Part shown: one piece after another, positions 16,863 to 25,770 of the stretch
How positions within the stretch are numbered: position 1 is the stretch's first letter
How the letters are laid out: every line of letters starts with the position of its first letter
Source of the DNA: Anaerolineae bacterium
Lineage (GTDB): Bacteria > Chloroflexota > Anaerolineae > DRVO01
Assembly (NCBI GenBank): GCA_013178015.1
Contig: JABLXR010000012.1
Coordinates: forward strand, 1 to 64,000
Direction: 5' to 3'
DNA length: 64,000 nt
The notes under the pieces: generated by a model
Seen by the model: only the letters and a program-made list of their open reading frames with translations
Told to the model about the DNA's origin: nothing
Database searches by the model: none
Program-made: the position numbers and the translations under genes

Positions 16863-18083
16863 ATGACCCAGCCCGTCACCCTCACCGTCGGCCCCCGGAG
16901 CGCCGACCTCTGCGGCTCCGATCACCGCGCCCTCCAGGCCGCCGTGGACTACGTCGCCGGCTTCGGCGGCGGCCTCGTCCGCGTCCTCCCCGGCACCTAT
17001 CTCATGCGCGACTCCCTCCACCTGCGCTCCGGCGTCCGGGTGGAGGGCAGCGGCGAGGACACCATCCTCCTCAAGGATGCCTCCCGCACCTCCCCTCTCT
17101 ACCTGGACGGCGACTACGGCGAGGAGCAGATCACCCTGGTGGACGCCACCGGCTTCGAGCCGGGCATTAGTGTCACGGTCACGGACGATCGCAGCGGCGG
17201 GTTCCATGTCACCGTTGCCCGCGTCACCGGCCGCGAGGGGAACACGCTCCTCATCGACAGACCCCTCCAGGCCGACTACCTGGTCTCGGCCGGGGCCGTG
17301 GCCCACACTACCTTCCCCGTCATCAGCGGCTACCATATCCGTGGCGCCTCGGTAGCCCACCTGACCGTGGACGGCAACCGGGAGGCCAACGTCCCTCTCA
17401 CCGGCTGCCGCGGGGCGGGCATCTTCCTCTATCGGGCCCATGGGACGGTGATCGAGGGCTGCGCCGTCCGTCGCTACAACGGGGACGGCATTAGCTTCCA
17501 GCAGTCCAACGATGTAATCGTGCGCGACTGCGAGTGCGCCCACAATGCCGAGCTGGGCCTTCACCCGGGCAGCGGCTCCCAGCGGCCGGTCATCTCCGGC
17601 TGCCGCTCCCATCACAACGGGCGCATCGGCCTGTTCCTCTGCTGGCGCGTGCGCCACGGCAGGTTCACTGGCAACGTCCTTGAGGCCAACGGCCAGTACG
17701 GCATATCTATCGGCCACAAGGACACAGACAACCTCTTCGAAGACTGCACCGTGGTGGGCAACGGGCGACATGGCATCTACTTCCGCCCCGAATCCGAGCC
17801 CATGGCCGGCCACCGCAACACCTTCGTACGCTGCACCATCCTGGGAAACGGCCCCGAAGACGCAGGCGGAGGGGCCGGCGTGCGCGTGGAAGGCTTCACC
17901 CGAGGGATCGTCCTACGGGACTGCGTCATCGGCGATGATGGCAGCGGCAGGCAGCACTACGGAGTGAGCGTCGGGCCAGACGCGGAGCCGGTGGCCCTGG
18001 AGTCAGTCACCTTCCGAGGTAACCTAGTGGCCGAGATCCACCACGAGGGCAGCCAACGAACCTCGCGCGCGAACTCGGCCTAG
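16863..18083 (+). CDS. Right-handed parallel beta-helix protein, pectate-lyase-like fold
   Basis: In 406 residues an N-terminal segment of the pectate lyase 3 type (FGGGLVRVLPGTYLMRDSLHL) leads into repeated beta-helix coils with NGDGISFQQSNDVIVRDCE, NGRIGLFLC and NGQYGISIG steps. Proteins of this fold lyse, hydrolyse or epimerise polysaccharides. No signal peptide is visible, so it is either cytoplasmic or exported in another way. No catalytic triad can be assigned. It fits the carbohydrate theme of the genes upstream, but tRNA-Phe and its terminator separate it from them. Confidence 0.85.
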   Translation: MTQPVTLTVGPRSADLCGSDHRALQAAVDYVAGFGGGLVRVLPGTYLMRDSLHLRSGVRVEGSGEDTILLKDASRTSPLYLDGDYGEEQITLVDATGFEPGISVTVTDDRSGGFHVTVARVTGREGNTLLIDRPLQADYLVSAGAVAHTTFPVISGYHIRGASVAHLTVDGNREANVPLTGCRGAGIFLYRAHGTVIEGCAVRRYNGDGISFQQSNDVIVRDCECAHNAELGLHPGSGSQRPVISGCRSHHNGRIGLFLCWRVRHGRFTGNVLEANGQYGISIGHKDTDNLFEDCTVVGNGRHGIYFRPESEPMAGHRNTFVRCTILGNGPEDAGGGAGVRVEGFTRGIVLRDCVIGDDGSGRQHYGVSVGPDAEPVALESVTFRGNLVAEIHHEGSQRTSRANSA

Positions 18084-18086
18084 AGC

Positions 18087-18123
18087 GCACAAGGGGGGCG
18101 GCTCTCGGCCGCCCCCCTTGTGC
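18087..18123. terminator. Bidirectional terminator hairpin
   Basis: GCACAAGGGGGGCGGC at 18087-18102 pairs perfectly with 18108-18123 around TCTCG. It lies between two convergent genes. Confidence 0.75.
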
Positions 18124-18138
18124 TGATGGCAGCCGGCA

Positions 18139-19815
18139 TCACCAAGTGCGCTGGAAGATCACCTCGTAGCTGTAGTGGTAGAGGGAGTTGGCCACCGGGT
18201 TGCCCGTCTCCTCGCACTTCTGGTCCTCCCCGATGTCCACCGTGAGCGGCGGAGTGGTGTCGCTGGTGCCCTCGTTCACCCTCACCCAGTAGGTCCCCCG
18301 GTACATGTCGAATACGGCCCACCCAGGACCTAGCTCCGGCTTCCCCCCAGTCGTGATCACCGCCCCATCCGGCCCTCCCCAGTGCACGTGGAGCGGCACC
18401 CCGGGGATGCCGTTCCCGGCCGGGTCCAACACGTTGATGAAGATGTTGTGCATTCCGTGGTTCTCGCAAGGCGTGAGTTGCCGCCACGACACCAACCGGT
18501 AGTCCACGCCCGCTCTGGCCGGGACCGGAGTGTCCGTCGGAGCCGGAGCCGCCGCATCCTGGGACGCCGCCGGCGCCGCGGGCGGGGCCGGAGTGGACGT
18601 GGGGGGCACGGGCGTATCCGTAGGCACCGCAGTCTCAGTAGGCACCGGCGTCGCCGTGGGTGGCACGGGAGTGTCCGTCGGCACCGGGGTGCTGGTCGCC
18701 GCAGGCGTGGGCGAAGGGGCAAACGTCGGCGTGGAAGTGACGTCCTGGGCCAGCACCATCGGCGTCAGCGCCCTAGCCGTGGCCTGTAACTCCACGTAGC
18801 CAGCCCACCCTCCACCCACCGAGGCCATCACTCCCACCGACCGCAGCAGCCCCACAACCCCCGAGAGCAGAACCCAGAGCACCAGGAGGGCGGCCAGAGC
18901 CAGGCGCACCCGCCCCCCGACCGACAGCCTGGGGCCAGTGGACGCCGCTCCCGAACGGCCCCGGGCGCGAGCAGCCCGCTCCGGCACCGCCGCCTCGAGC
19001 ACGGGCTCATCTACGCAGGCGCCCCCGAGCCCGACACTCTCCTCCACCGGCTCCGTCGCTTCCACAAGCTCTCGCAGGACGCTCAGCCCTTCCGCCTGCA
19101 GGCGGGCACAAGTGCCCGCCGGAAGGTACCAGGCCATTGTCGGCGCCACTGCCTTGGCCCCCTGGGAAGGCATCCCACCGGAAAGCAGGCTCCGGTCCAC
19201 GTACAGGAAGCAGCCTTCGCGGATCGCCGGCCGATCCAGCTCGTCCCTGAGCTCGATCGAGCCCTGCTCGATGATGGCAAAGCCGGACTCGCTCCGCAGG
19301 GAGATATCCTCTCCCGGCTCTAGCCATGCCGGTTCCAGGTGGCCGGCCAGCCGGCGCAAGTCAGCACGGCTGACGCCCTCGAATTCCGCCATTCCTGCCA
19401 GCCAGTCGGCGAAACCTTCGGCTGCCACCTCGGAGCGAAAGCCCAGGGCCGAGTCTAGCGCGATGAGCGAGGCCGGGAACTGGCGCACCATCTCCTGGAT
19501 GTTCGACACGCTCAGGGTCCAGGCGCGCACCTGCGTCACCGCCTCGGCCTGTACCGAGTACGTCTGGCCGCTCAGGGCGTCCGCCTCACCTACCACGCTT
19601 CCCGGCCCCAGGCGGGCCAACTCGTGACCACCGCTGCTGAGCAGCCGCACCCATCCCCGCGCCAGGATGAACACGCGATCCGCCTTCGACCCGGACTGCA
19701 CTAGCGTGGCCCCGGGATCGAGCCTCACCTCTTCCAGGCGATCCTCGAGGAAGGCGCGGTCTCCCGGGTTAAAACCGCTGAACAGCGGCACGTTGCTGAG
19801 GCTGGGTCTCTCCAC
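18139..19815 (-). CDS. Tandem cyclic-nucleotide-binding-like domains fused to an exported domain
   Basis: The 558-residue protein has an unusual order of parts. Residues about 8-125 form a CRP-type cyclic nucleotide-binding domain with GSVVGEADAL; the arginine that normally holds the phosphate is replaced in the following YSVQAEA, so ligand binding is doubtful. Residues about 140-245 look like a second, more degenerate copy. One membrane helix spans about 304-325. A Thr/Pro repeat linker follows (about 360-450), then a C-terminal Ig-like beta domain (about 455-558) with several Cys that would be outside the cell. The GTG start has GGAGG 7 nt upstream. It is last in a three-gene unit with 19848-20651 and 20661-21008. 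Function unknown; a transmembrane sensor is a guess. Confidence 0.75.
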   Translation of the reverse strand: MERPSLSNVPLFSGFNPGDRAFLEDRLEEVRLDPGATLVQSGSKADRVFILARGWVRLLSSGGHELARLGPGSVVGEADALSGQTYSVQAEAVTQVRAWTLSVSNIQEMVRQFPASLIALDSALGFRSEVAAEGFADWLAGMAEFEGVSRADLRRLAGHLEPAWLEPGEDISLRSESGFAIIEQGSIELRDELDRPAIREGCFLYVDRSLLSGGMPSQGAKAVAPTMAWYLPAGTCARLQAEGLSVLRELVEATEPVEESVGLGGACVDEPVLEAAVPERAARARGRSGAASTGPRLSVGGRVRLALAALLVLWVLLSGVVGLLRSVGVMASVGGGWAGYVELQATARALTPMVLAQDVTSTPTFAPSPTPAATSTPVPTDTPVPPTATPVPTETAVPTDTPVPPTSTPAPPAAPAASQDAAAPAPTDTPVPARAGVDYRLVSWRQLTPCENHGMHNIFINVLDPAGNGIPGVPLHVHWGGPDGAVITTGGKPELGPGWAVFDMYRGTYWVRVNEGTSDTTPPLTVDIGEDQKCEETGNPVANSLYHYSYEVIFQRTW

Positions 19816-19847
19816 TTGGCGACCTCCGTTAGCTCACCGGGTGTGGC

Positions 19848-20651
19848 TTAGGTGGTGGGCGGAGTGGCCTCACCGCTCAGGCGGGTGAGGTCAATTAGCC
19901 AGACGGCCCACTCATCCCCACCACAGCCGGCCGCGGCCACCGACAGCTCCACTGCGCGACTCACCGCCTCCCCCCCAGCTCCCACAGCGTACAGCCGGTA
20001 GACCGCGCCCGGACTCAAGCGGAAGTCGGCGTAGCCCGGTTGCCCAGGCTCCTTTAGGCCCGTAACGGCCACCTGCGAACCCCTCTGCCACTCCAGGCGG
20101 ATTCTCTGCCCGGCCACGCCCTCGCCCTGAGGCCCGAACACCCGTACCTGAACTGCGTCCTCCCGCGCTGACCTGTCGCAGGCGGACTGAAGCCGCGTGA
20201 CAACGTAGAACGGCTGACCAGCGCCAGAACGTGGGGTAGCCTCGGAGACCGAAGGGACAGCCGTGTCCTCTGCTTGCACCTGCGATAGGGCCTCCAGAGT
20301 CGCGGCGTATACTAGCAGATCGGGCCGCTGCCGGCCAAACACCGAGGCCAGGCTTACCAGAGCCCGGCCCGTCGTCCGATCCCCGGCCGCCATGGCCTGC
20401 GCCGCTGCTTCCTCCGCCATCGTGGCAATCGCCAGATCGTCCAGCTCGGGAAACGCACACCGCGCCTCCTCCCGGGTGGTCGGACGGGCCAACGCCACGC
20501 ACCCCAGATACTCCCATAGGTATGGCGGAGACATCTCCCCAAGGTCGCAGCCGCCCGGGCCTATCTGCCAGGCCCATCCCAGCAGCAGCCCCGCGGCAAG
20601 CCCCGCAGCCAGGTAGGCAACCGCGAGCACGCTGAACAGCCTGCGACTCAT
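19848..20651 (-). CDS. Membrane-anchored protein with extracytoplasmic beta domain, function unknown
   Basis: I do not recognise this 267-residue protein. One N-terminal hydrophobic helix (about 5-28) anchors it or acts as a signal peptide. Residues 30-130 are helical and alanine-rich, with a few cysteines. Residues 145-260 contain an Ig-like pattern (VQVRVFGPQGEGVAGQRIRLEW and YRLYAVGAGGE) that resembles the exported C-terminal domain of the next gene product. It lies 32 nt upstream of that gene and 9 nt after 20661-21008, so the three are very likely one operon. Confidence 0.65.
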   Translation of the reverse strand: MSRRLFSVLAVAYLAAGLAAGLLLGWAWQIGPGGCDLGEMSPPYLWEYLGCVALARPTTREEARCAFPELDDLAIATMAEEAAAQAMAAGDRTTGRALVSLASVFGRQRPDLLVYAATLEALSQVQAEDTAVPSVSEATPRSGAGQPFYVVTRLQSACDRSAREDAVQVRVFGPQGEGVAGQRIRLEWQRGSQVAVTGLKEPGQPGYADFRLSPGAVYRLYAVGAGGEAVSRAVELSVAAAGCGGDEWAVWLIDLTRLSGEATPPTT

Positions 20652-20660
20652 GGGGATCGA

Positions 20661-21008
20661 TCACTCCTCACATCTGATCCCCAACGCCCGAGCCAGCTCC
20701 GCCCCGGCGGTTGCCTGATCTGGCCGGCAGGTAGGACAGCGTCCGGTCGCCAGGGCGCAGAGCGTGTCGGGCAGCTCCTCGCCGAGCAGGACCACGCGAC
20801 CTCTGGCGCGATTGAGGTCTTGGTCCTTGACGTAAGCATCGGCAGACCAGGCTATCCAGAGGCATCGAGAGCGCTGGCTGAGCTCGTGGGGTAGAGCGTA
20901 GCTGCAGGTAGCGGGCCAGGCCTCAAGCGACAAGAAGACACCCAGACCCACCCCTCCCAGGAGCACCAGAGTCAAAGCCACGGTCTGGAGGACAGCACGA
21001 AGGGACAT
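20661..21008 (-). CDS. Small membrane-anchored Cys-rich protein, function unknown
   Basis: This 115-residue protein has one N-terminal hydrophobic helix (about 6-28) and an exported part with six cysteines, including CPTC. No family comes to mind. It is the first gene of the unit that runs down to 18139. The stop codon is 9 nt from the next start. Codon bias matches the neighbours, which supports a real gene despite the short length. Confidence 0.6.
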   Translation of the reverse strand: MSLRAVLQTVALTLVLLGGVGLGVFLSLEAWPATCSYALPHELSQRSRCLWIAWSADAYVKDQDLNRARGRVVLLGEELPDTLCALATGRCPTCRPDQATAGAELARALGIRCEE

Positions 21009-21173
21009 CTACAAGCACCGGCCGGAGGTGGATCGTCATCCGGCGCCAAGTTTGACAGAAGACAGGCCACCCGGCAAACTGATGCCGACGGGTCCCTGCG
21101 CCACCAGCCAGCCCAAACGACAACGGGTCCTGCGCGATAGCTGATCAGGACCCGGTACCAGTTGCCGCCGATA

Positions 21174-21258
21174 TGCCGAAGGTGGGATTCGAACCCACAT
21201 GGGGTATGATCCCCAACGGTTTTTGAGACCGCCGCGTCTGCCATTCCGCCACTTCGGC
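21174..21258 (-). tRNA. tRNA-Leu (anticodon CAA)
   Basis: Read on the minus strand, GCCGAAG starts the acceptor stem, the anticodon arm is GCGGT-CTCAAAA-ACCGT (CAA, for UUG), and a long variable arm (TGGGG...CCCCA) and the T arm GTGGG-TTCGAAT-CCCAC follow. The long variable arm is typical of class II leucine tRNA. CCA is not encoded. Confidence 0.95.
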
Positions 21259-21280
21259 CGACCTCATTCGATCAAGTATA

Positions 21281-21892
21281 GTGAGCGTGTCTATCCCGGT
21301 CAAATCAACTTCGTCTGATCCTGACCTGGCCTCGCTGGCACAGCAGGGCGACCTGGCGGCCTTCAACGTCCTGGTTCAGAGGTACCAGTCTCTGGCCTAC
21401 AACGTCACCTACCGCATCACTGGCGACGCCGACCTGGCCAGTGACGCTACCCAGGAAGCTCTCATCTTGGCATATCGCAAGATCGGGCAGTTCCGTGGCG
21501 GCTCCTTCCGGGCCTGGCTGGCCCGCATCGCCACCAACTGCGCTTACGATCAGCTGCGCTCCCGTCAGCGCCACCGCGCCTCCTCCATCGAGGACCTGGT
21601 CGAGGAACACGATAGGGTGGCAGAGCTGGTGGACGACCGGGTCTCGCCCGAGGATGCTGCCCTGGGCGCCGAGCTCTCGCGCGCCATCGCCGCTGCTGTC
21701 CTCAAGCTTCCTCCGGACCAGAGGTCGGTGATCGTCCTGGTGGACTTCAACCAGTTCAACTACGACGAGGCGGCGGACGCCCTGGGCCTATCCCTCGGCA
21801 CTGTCAAGTCTCGCCTCAGCCGCGCCCGAGGTAGGGTGCGCGAGATGCTGCTCGAGCACCCGGAACTACTCCCTGCCGGACTACGTCCTTAG
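21281..21892 (+). CDS. ECF RNA polymerase sigma factor
   Basis: The 203-residue product has sigma region 2 (residues 15-90, with LVQRYQSLAYNVTYRITGD and ATQEALILAYRKIGQFRG) and region 4 (about 125-190, with YDEAADALGLSLGTVKSRLSRARGRVRE). There is no region 3, as expected for ECF factors. The next gene, 3 nt downstream, encodes a zinc-finger anti-sigma factor, so this is a co-expressed stress-response pair. The GTG start lies only 22 bp past the divergent tRNA-Leu gene and lacks a clear ribosome-binding site; the true start may be somewhat downstream. Confidence 0.93.
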   Translation: MSVSIPVKSTSSDPDLASLAQQGDLAAFNVLVQRYQSLAYNVTYRITGDADLASDATQEALILAYRKIGQFRGGSFRAWLARIATNCAYDQLRSRQRHRASSIEDLVEEHDRVAELVDDRVSPEDAALGAELSRAIAAAVLKLPPDQRSVIVLVDFNQFNYDEAADALGLSLGTVKSRLSRARGRVREMLLEHPELLPAGLRP

Positions 21893-21895
21893 GTT

Positions 21896-22981
21896 GTGAT
21901 GGCTAATACCCGACGCTTCCCTACGCCAGACGCCCAGCACGTAAGTCACCTGCTCTCTTCGTACCTGGACGGCCAGGTGGAGGAGGGCGAACGAGTGCTG
22001 GTCGAGCGACACTTGGCCACGTGCCCAGTCTGCCGCCTCGAGCTCGAGCAGCTGCAGCTGATCGTGAATACCATGCGGGCTACTCCCCTCGCTGAACCGA
22101 CACGCTCATTCGCCCTGACTCCTGACATGGTTAGGCGCCGTTCCTGGCTCAGCCTCTGGACCAGGTATTCCCCGGCCGTGGCCGCCATCGCCGCCATGCT
22201 GCTCGTCGCCCTCCTGTCCGTGGACTTGCTCCTGGTGCAAGGCTTTCGCGGCGCTCCGGTCCCGAAAGCGTCCACCGCCGGGGCGGTGGCGCTCCCCCAG
22301 CTCGCTCCGTCCGAGCCCGTCACCGTCCTGGAGGCTGAGCCCGCCGACCGGCTGCGACCGGAGGCCACCGCCGTGCCCGCACCTCCCCTGCCGCCTGAGC
22401 CCACCGTGGCCGCAGCCGCGGCTGAGCTGCCCGCCGAGCCCGCCCCCGAGTCGGCACCGCTGGCCGCCTCGGAGTCTCCTGTCGAGGAGGCTGCGCCGTA
22501 TTCCAGCGCCGAGGCCGAGGTAGCCGGTCTGGCGGCGGCCCCGCTTCCTGCAGGCTCTCCGGCCCTGACCAACACCTACGAGCCAAGCAAGCGCGGGCTC
22601 GGCGGGCCACCTCCAGAGGCCACGGCCACGCCTGCTGCCGCCTTCGGGCTGGCGGTGCCCCCTACCCCCGAGGACCTCGCCGCCGCGGCCGAGCCCCTGG
22701 CAGCCGAAGGCGCGCCGGAGGACGTCACCGCGCAACCGAGGCACGAGGCCCCGCAGATAGCGGTGGAGGAAAGGCAAGACACCCAGCCGGCGGACAGCGC
22801 AGCCGAAGCTCACGAGCAAGGGATGGCGGAGGGCGCCCCCGAGGCGCAGGTGCGCACCGAAGGCCGGCCCCTGGAGCGGACCCTCCGCATTGCCGAGGTC
22901 GGCCTGGCGGCCATCCTGGCCGTCTCCCTGGCGACCTGGGCGTTAGCGATCGGCCTCCGCCGGCGATCTGCCCACGTCTAG
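21896..22981 (+). CDS. Membrane anti-sigma factor with zinc-finger (zf-HC2) domain
   Basis: The 361-residue protein has an N-terminal HLATCPVC zinc motif (about residues 39-46), which in this family sequesters the partner ECF sigma factor. A membrane helix is at about 95-113. An alanine/proline/glutamate-rich region follows (about 120-320), probably disordered and exported, and a second helix lies near the C-terminus (about 337-356). The second helix places the C-terminus back inside. GTG (21896) and ATG (21899) are both possible starts. Regulated proteolysis is likely by family analogy. Confidence 0.88.
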   Translation: MMANTRRFPTPDAQHVSHLLSSYLDGQVEEGERVLVERHLATCPVCRLELEQLQLIVNTMRATPLAEPTRSFALTPDMVRRRSWLSLWTRYSPAVAAIAAMLLVALLSVDLLLVQGFRGAPVPKASTAGAVALPQLAPSEPVTVLEAEPADRLRPEATAVPAPPLPPEPTVAAAAAELPAEPAPESAPLAASESPVEEAAPYSSAEAEVAGLAAAPLPAGSPALTNTYEPSKRGLGGPPPEATATPAAAFGLAVPPTPEDLAAAAEPLAAEGAPEDVTAQPRHEAPQIAVEERQDTQPADSAAEAHEQGMAEGAPEAQVRTEGRPLERTLRIAEVGLAAILAVSLATWALAIGLRRRSAHV

Positions 22982-22989
22982 CTAAGGGC

Positions 22990-23010
22990 CCCGGATGCCC
23001 AGCATCCGGG
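22990..23010 (+). terminator. Terminator of the sigma/anti-sigma operon
   Basis: CCCGGATG at 22990-22997 pairs with CATCCGGG at 23003-23010 and is followed by CGTCTTGCTT. It begins 8 nt after the anti-sigma stop codon. Confidence 0.75.
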
Positions 23011-23127
23011 CGTCTTGCTTCGCAGCTCGACTTGCACCATGATGTGTCCTGCCATCTGGGTCCAAGCCCCGGGTGGCGCCCAACGACAGACCCGACTAAG
23101 CGGGGAGAGCAGAGGAGGCAGAGGTCA

Positions 23128-24465
23128 ATGGCAAGCCAGCTGGCGTTATTGGGTGGTCCCAAGTCGGTCAAGAGCGACCCAGGGGACATGTTCACCTGGC
23201 CCATCGTCACTCCGGACATAGAGGAGGCAGTCCTAGAGGTGCTCCGCCGAGGTGCTATGTCCGGGTGGGACGTCACCAAGCAGCTTGAGCAGGAGTTCGC
23301 CGCCTGGCACGGCATGGAGTTCTGTCTCGGGCACAACACCGGCACCCAGGCGATACAGGCCGCTATGTACGGCGTGGGCGTAGGCAAGGGCGACGAGATC
23401 ATCTGCCCCAGCGTGACCTACTGGGCCTCCTGTCTCCAGGTGTACAGCCTGGGCGGCACCGTCGTCTTTGCCGATGTAGACCCCGACACCGTCAACATAG
23501 ATCCCAACGACATCGAGCACCGCATCACCGAGCGCACCAAAGCCATCGTGGCCGTGCATTACACCGGCTATCCCGCCGACATGGACCCCATCATGGACAT
23601 CGCTCGCCGCCACAACCTCAAGGTGATCGAGGACTGCTCGCATGCCCACGGCGCCCTCTACAAGGGCCGTATGGTGGGCACCATTGGAGACGTGGGTGGG
23701 TTCTCGATCATGTCCGGCAAGTCCTTCGCCGCCGGAGAGGGCGGGCTGCTTCTCACCAACGACCGCGAGATCTACGAGCGCGCCCTCGTGTTCGGCCACT
23801 ACGCCCGTCACAGCGAGCTCACCCTGCCCCAGTATGTGGCCGGCGCGGGGCTGCCTTGGGGCGGATACAAGAACCGCATGAACCAGCTCACCTCAGCCAT
23901 GGCTAGGGTGCAGCTCAAGAAGTACCCGGCCGAGATGGAAGACATTGATCGTGCCATGAACTTCTTCTGGGACGAGATCGGCGACCAGCCGGGCATTCGC
24001 TCGCACCGCCCTGCCAAAGGTAGCAACTGCACCAAAGGCGGATGGTATGCCCCCCACGGGCTCTACCGCCCCGAGGAGCTGGGTGGGCTGTCGGTTCACC
24101 GATTCTGCGAGGCTCTGCGCGCCGAAGGGGTGCCCACCTCGCCCGGCTGCAACAAAGCCCTGCACACCCATCCACTGTTCAACACCATTGACGTCTACCA
24201 TGCTGGCCGGCCCACTCGCGTGGCCAACCTGCCTGAGGGAGTGGAGATCGCTCAGCCTGCCGGAAGCTTGCCGGTCTCGGAGGGTATCCAGGAGCGCATC
24301 TACAGCATCCCCTGGTTCAAACACTATCGCCCGGACATCATCTCCGAGTATTCCGCCGCCTTCCGCAAGGTGATCGAGCACTACGAAGAGCTCCTGCCCG
24401 GTGATCCTGGCAACCCCGAGGACGCCGGCGGCTGGGGCCTCACCCGGCGAATCGCGGCCAGGTAG
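23128..24465 (+). CDS. DegT/DnrJ/EryC1/StrS-family PLP aminotransferase
   Basis: This aminotransferase-fold protein is 445 residues long. The DegT family pattern is clear: LGHNTGTQAIQAAM, CPSVTYWAS, VIEDCSHAHGALY and SGKSFAAGEGGLL, where the lysine of SGKS should bind pyridoxal phosphate. Family members make amino sugars or related compounds, and some are sugar dehydratases. I chose ATG 23128 because AGAGGAGG lies 9 nt upstream; longer in-frame starts add a Cys- and Arg-rich stretch without family similarity. No sugar-nucleotide genes are adjacent, so the substrate is open. Confidence 0.9.
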   Translation: MASQLALLGGPKSVKSDPGDMFTWPIVTPDIEEAVLEVLRRGAMSGWDVTKQLEQEFAAWHGMEFCLGHNTGTQAIQAAMYGVGVGKGDEIICPSVTYWASCLQVYSLGGTVVFADVDPDTVNIDPNDIEHRITERTKAIVAVHYTGYPADMDPIMDIARRHNLKVIEDCSHAHGALYKGRMVGTIGDVGGFSIMSGKSFAAGEGGLLLTNDREIYERALVFGHYARHSELTLPQYVAGAGLPWGGYKNRMNQLTSAMARVQLKKYPAEMEDIDRAMNFFWDEIGDQPGIRSHRPAKGSNCTKGGWYAPHGLYRPEELGGLSVHRFCEALRAEGVPTSPGCNKALHTHPLFNTIDVYHAGRPTRVANLPEGVEIAQPAGSLPVSEGIQERIYSIPWFKHYRPDIISEYSAAFRKVIEHYEELLPGDPGNPEDAGGWGLTRRIAAR

Positions 24466-24489
24466 CCCGCGCCACTCGCATCCACAGAC

Positions 24490-24527
24490 GGGCGGGCCCC
24501 CGCTCCCTCTGATGCGGCGGCCCGCCC
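24490..24527. terminator. Hairpin between convergent genes
   Basis: GGGCGGGC at 24490-24497 pairs with GCCCGCCC at 24520-24527. It separates the DegT gene from the flavoprotein gene. Confidence 0.5.
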
Positions 24528-24545
24528 ACTGTCTCGCTCTGCCCC

Positions 24546-25757
24546 TTACCCGGCCGCAGCCCTTCCCGCCAGTGCCCCGCTGGTGAAGGCGAACTGAAGG
24601 TTGAACCCGCCACACGGCCCGACGACGTCCATCACTTCGCCGGCCAGATGCAACCCACGTGCTTTCCTTGACTCCATCGTATCGGCGTCAACCTCGGTCA
24701 CCGGCACCCCACCCGCTGAGAGCTGGGCCTGGTCGAACCCCCTGGTTCCGGTGACTCTCACCCGCAGGTCACGTAGGTGTCCCAGCACGCGTGCCAGTGC
24801 CTCTCCGTCCACCTCGGTCAGGCGAGCCTCCCGCGGCACTCCCGCCAGTTCCATGATCACTGGGGGCACCTTGGGCGGCACCACCGACCCGAGCAGTACC
24901 CGTAACGGCACTGGCCGCCCCTGCTGCTCGTGAAGCAACTGCATCAGCTCATGCCGGTGCGTCGGCACCAGGTCTATGGAAGCCTCCAGCCCCTTCCTGC
25001 CGTCGCTACCCACGAGATAGCTCAGGTTCATGGGGGCGGGACCGCTGAGGCCGGACTGAGTGAACATGAGGTTCCCGAACTCCTCACCCAAGACCTCGTC
25101 CCCCGCCAGCAGTCGCACGCGCACGTCTAGTCGAACGCCCTGGAGCTTGTGCAGGTGACGCACGTCCCCCACCAGGGGCACCAGGGCCGGCCGCAGGGGT
25201 ATCACCGTGTGGCCCAGCCCTTCCAGCACCGGGAACATGCTCCCCTTGGACCCCAACGCCGGGGCGGCCATTCCCCCTGTGGCCACCACCACGCGGTCCA
25301 CCGGGATCTTGCTGGAGCCGCCTCCCGCCCACAGCTCCCAGCCGGCCCCTCGCGGACGGAGGTCGTCTACCTTGGTAAGCAGCCGAACCTCGACGCCAGC
25401 CGCATCCAGGGCCGTCGCCAGAGCCTCCACTACCGTTGCCGCCGAGCCCGAGACGGGGTAGTACCAGCCGTCGTGGGTGGCGTAGGTGAGCACGCCCACT
25501 CTCCTCAGGTAGGTCAGCAGATCGTCGCGCCCGAACGCGGACAGCGCCCGCTCGAGGAAGGAGCGGTCAGCGCAGTGATAGGCGTCCACCCCGACTGCGG
25601 CGTTAGTGAGGTTGCCCCGCCCGTTGCCGGTGACCGCCAGTTTGCGGCCCACGGTGCGGTTGCTGTCGAAGAGGATCACCCGGGCCCCTCGCTCCGCTGC
25701 CTGCAGCGCCGCCATTATGCCGCTGGGCCCGGCACCTACGATGCCAACCGTGCTCAC
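24546..25757 (-). CDS. HI0933/YhiN-family FAD-dependent oxidoreductase
   Basis: This 403-residue flavoprotein has the N-terminal FAD-binding motif VGAGPSGIMAALQAAERGA, the family signatures GRKLAVTGNGRGNLTN and VVVATGGMAAP, and the C-terminal GEVMDVVGPCGGFNLQFAFTSG. Family members include BaiN-like reductases, but most have no known substrate. I chose GTG 25757, which has GGGAG upstream and puts the FAD motif at residue 5; an earlier in-frame start overlaps the upstream gene. The ICMT-like gene ends 13 nt upstream, so both are one unit. Confidence 0.9.
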   Translation of the reverse strand: MSTVGIVGAGPSGIMAALQAAERGARVILFDSNRTVGRKLAVTGNGRGNLTNAAVGVDAYHCADRSFLERALSAFGRDDLLTYLRRVGVLTYATHDGWYYPVSGSAATVVEALATALDAAGVEVRLLTKVDDLRPRGAGWELWAGGGSSKIPVDRVVVATGGMAAPALGSKGSMFPVLEGLGHTVIPLRPALVPLVGDVRHLHKLQGVRLDVRVRLLAGDEVLGEEFGNLMFTQSGLSGPAPMNLSYLVGSDGRKGLEASIDLVPTHRHELMQLLHEQQGRPVPLRVLLGSVVPPKVPPVIMELAGVPREARLTEVDGEALARVLGHLRDLRVRVTGTRGFDQAQLSAGGVPVTEVDADTMESRKARGLHLAGEVMDVVGPCGGFNLQFAFTSGALAGRAAAG

Positions 25758-25770
25758 GAAGTGCGTCTCC

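Noticed and set aside
23032-23127. N-terminal extension of the DegT aminotransferase
   Set aside because: The extension has no homology-like pattern and a strong AGAGGAGG site favours ATG 23128.
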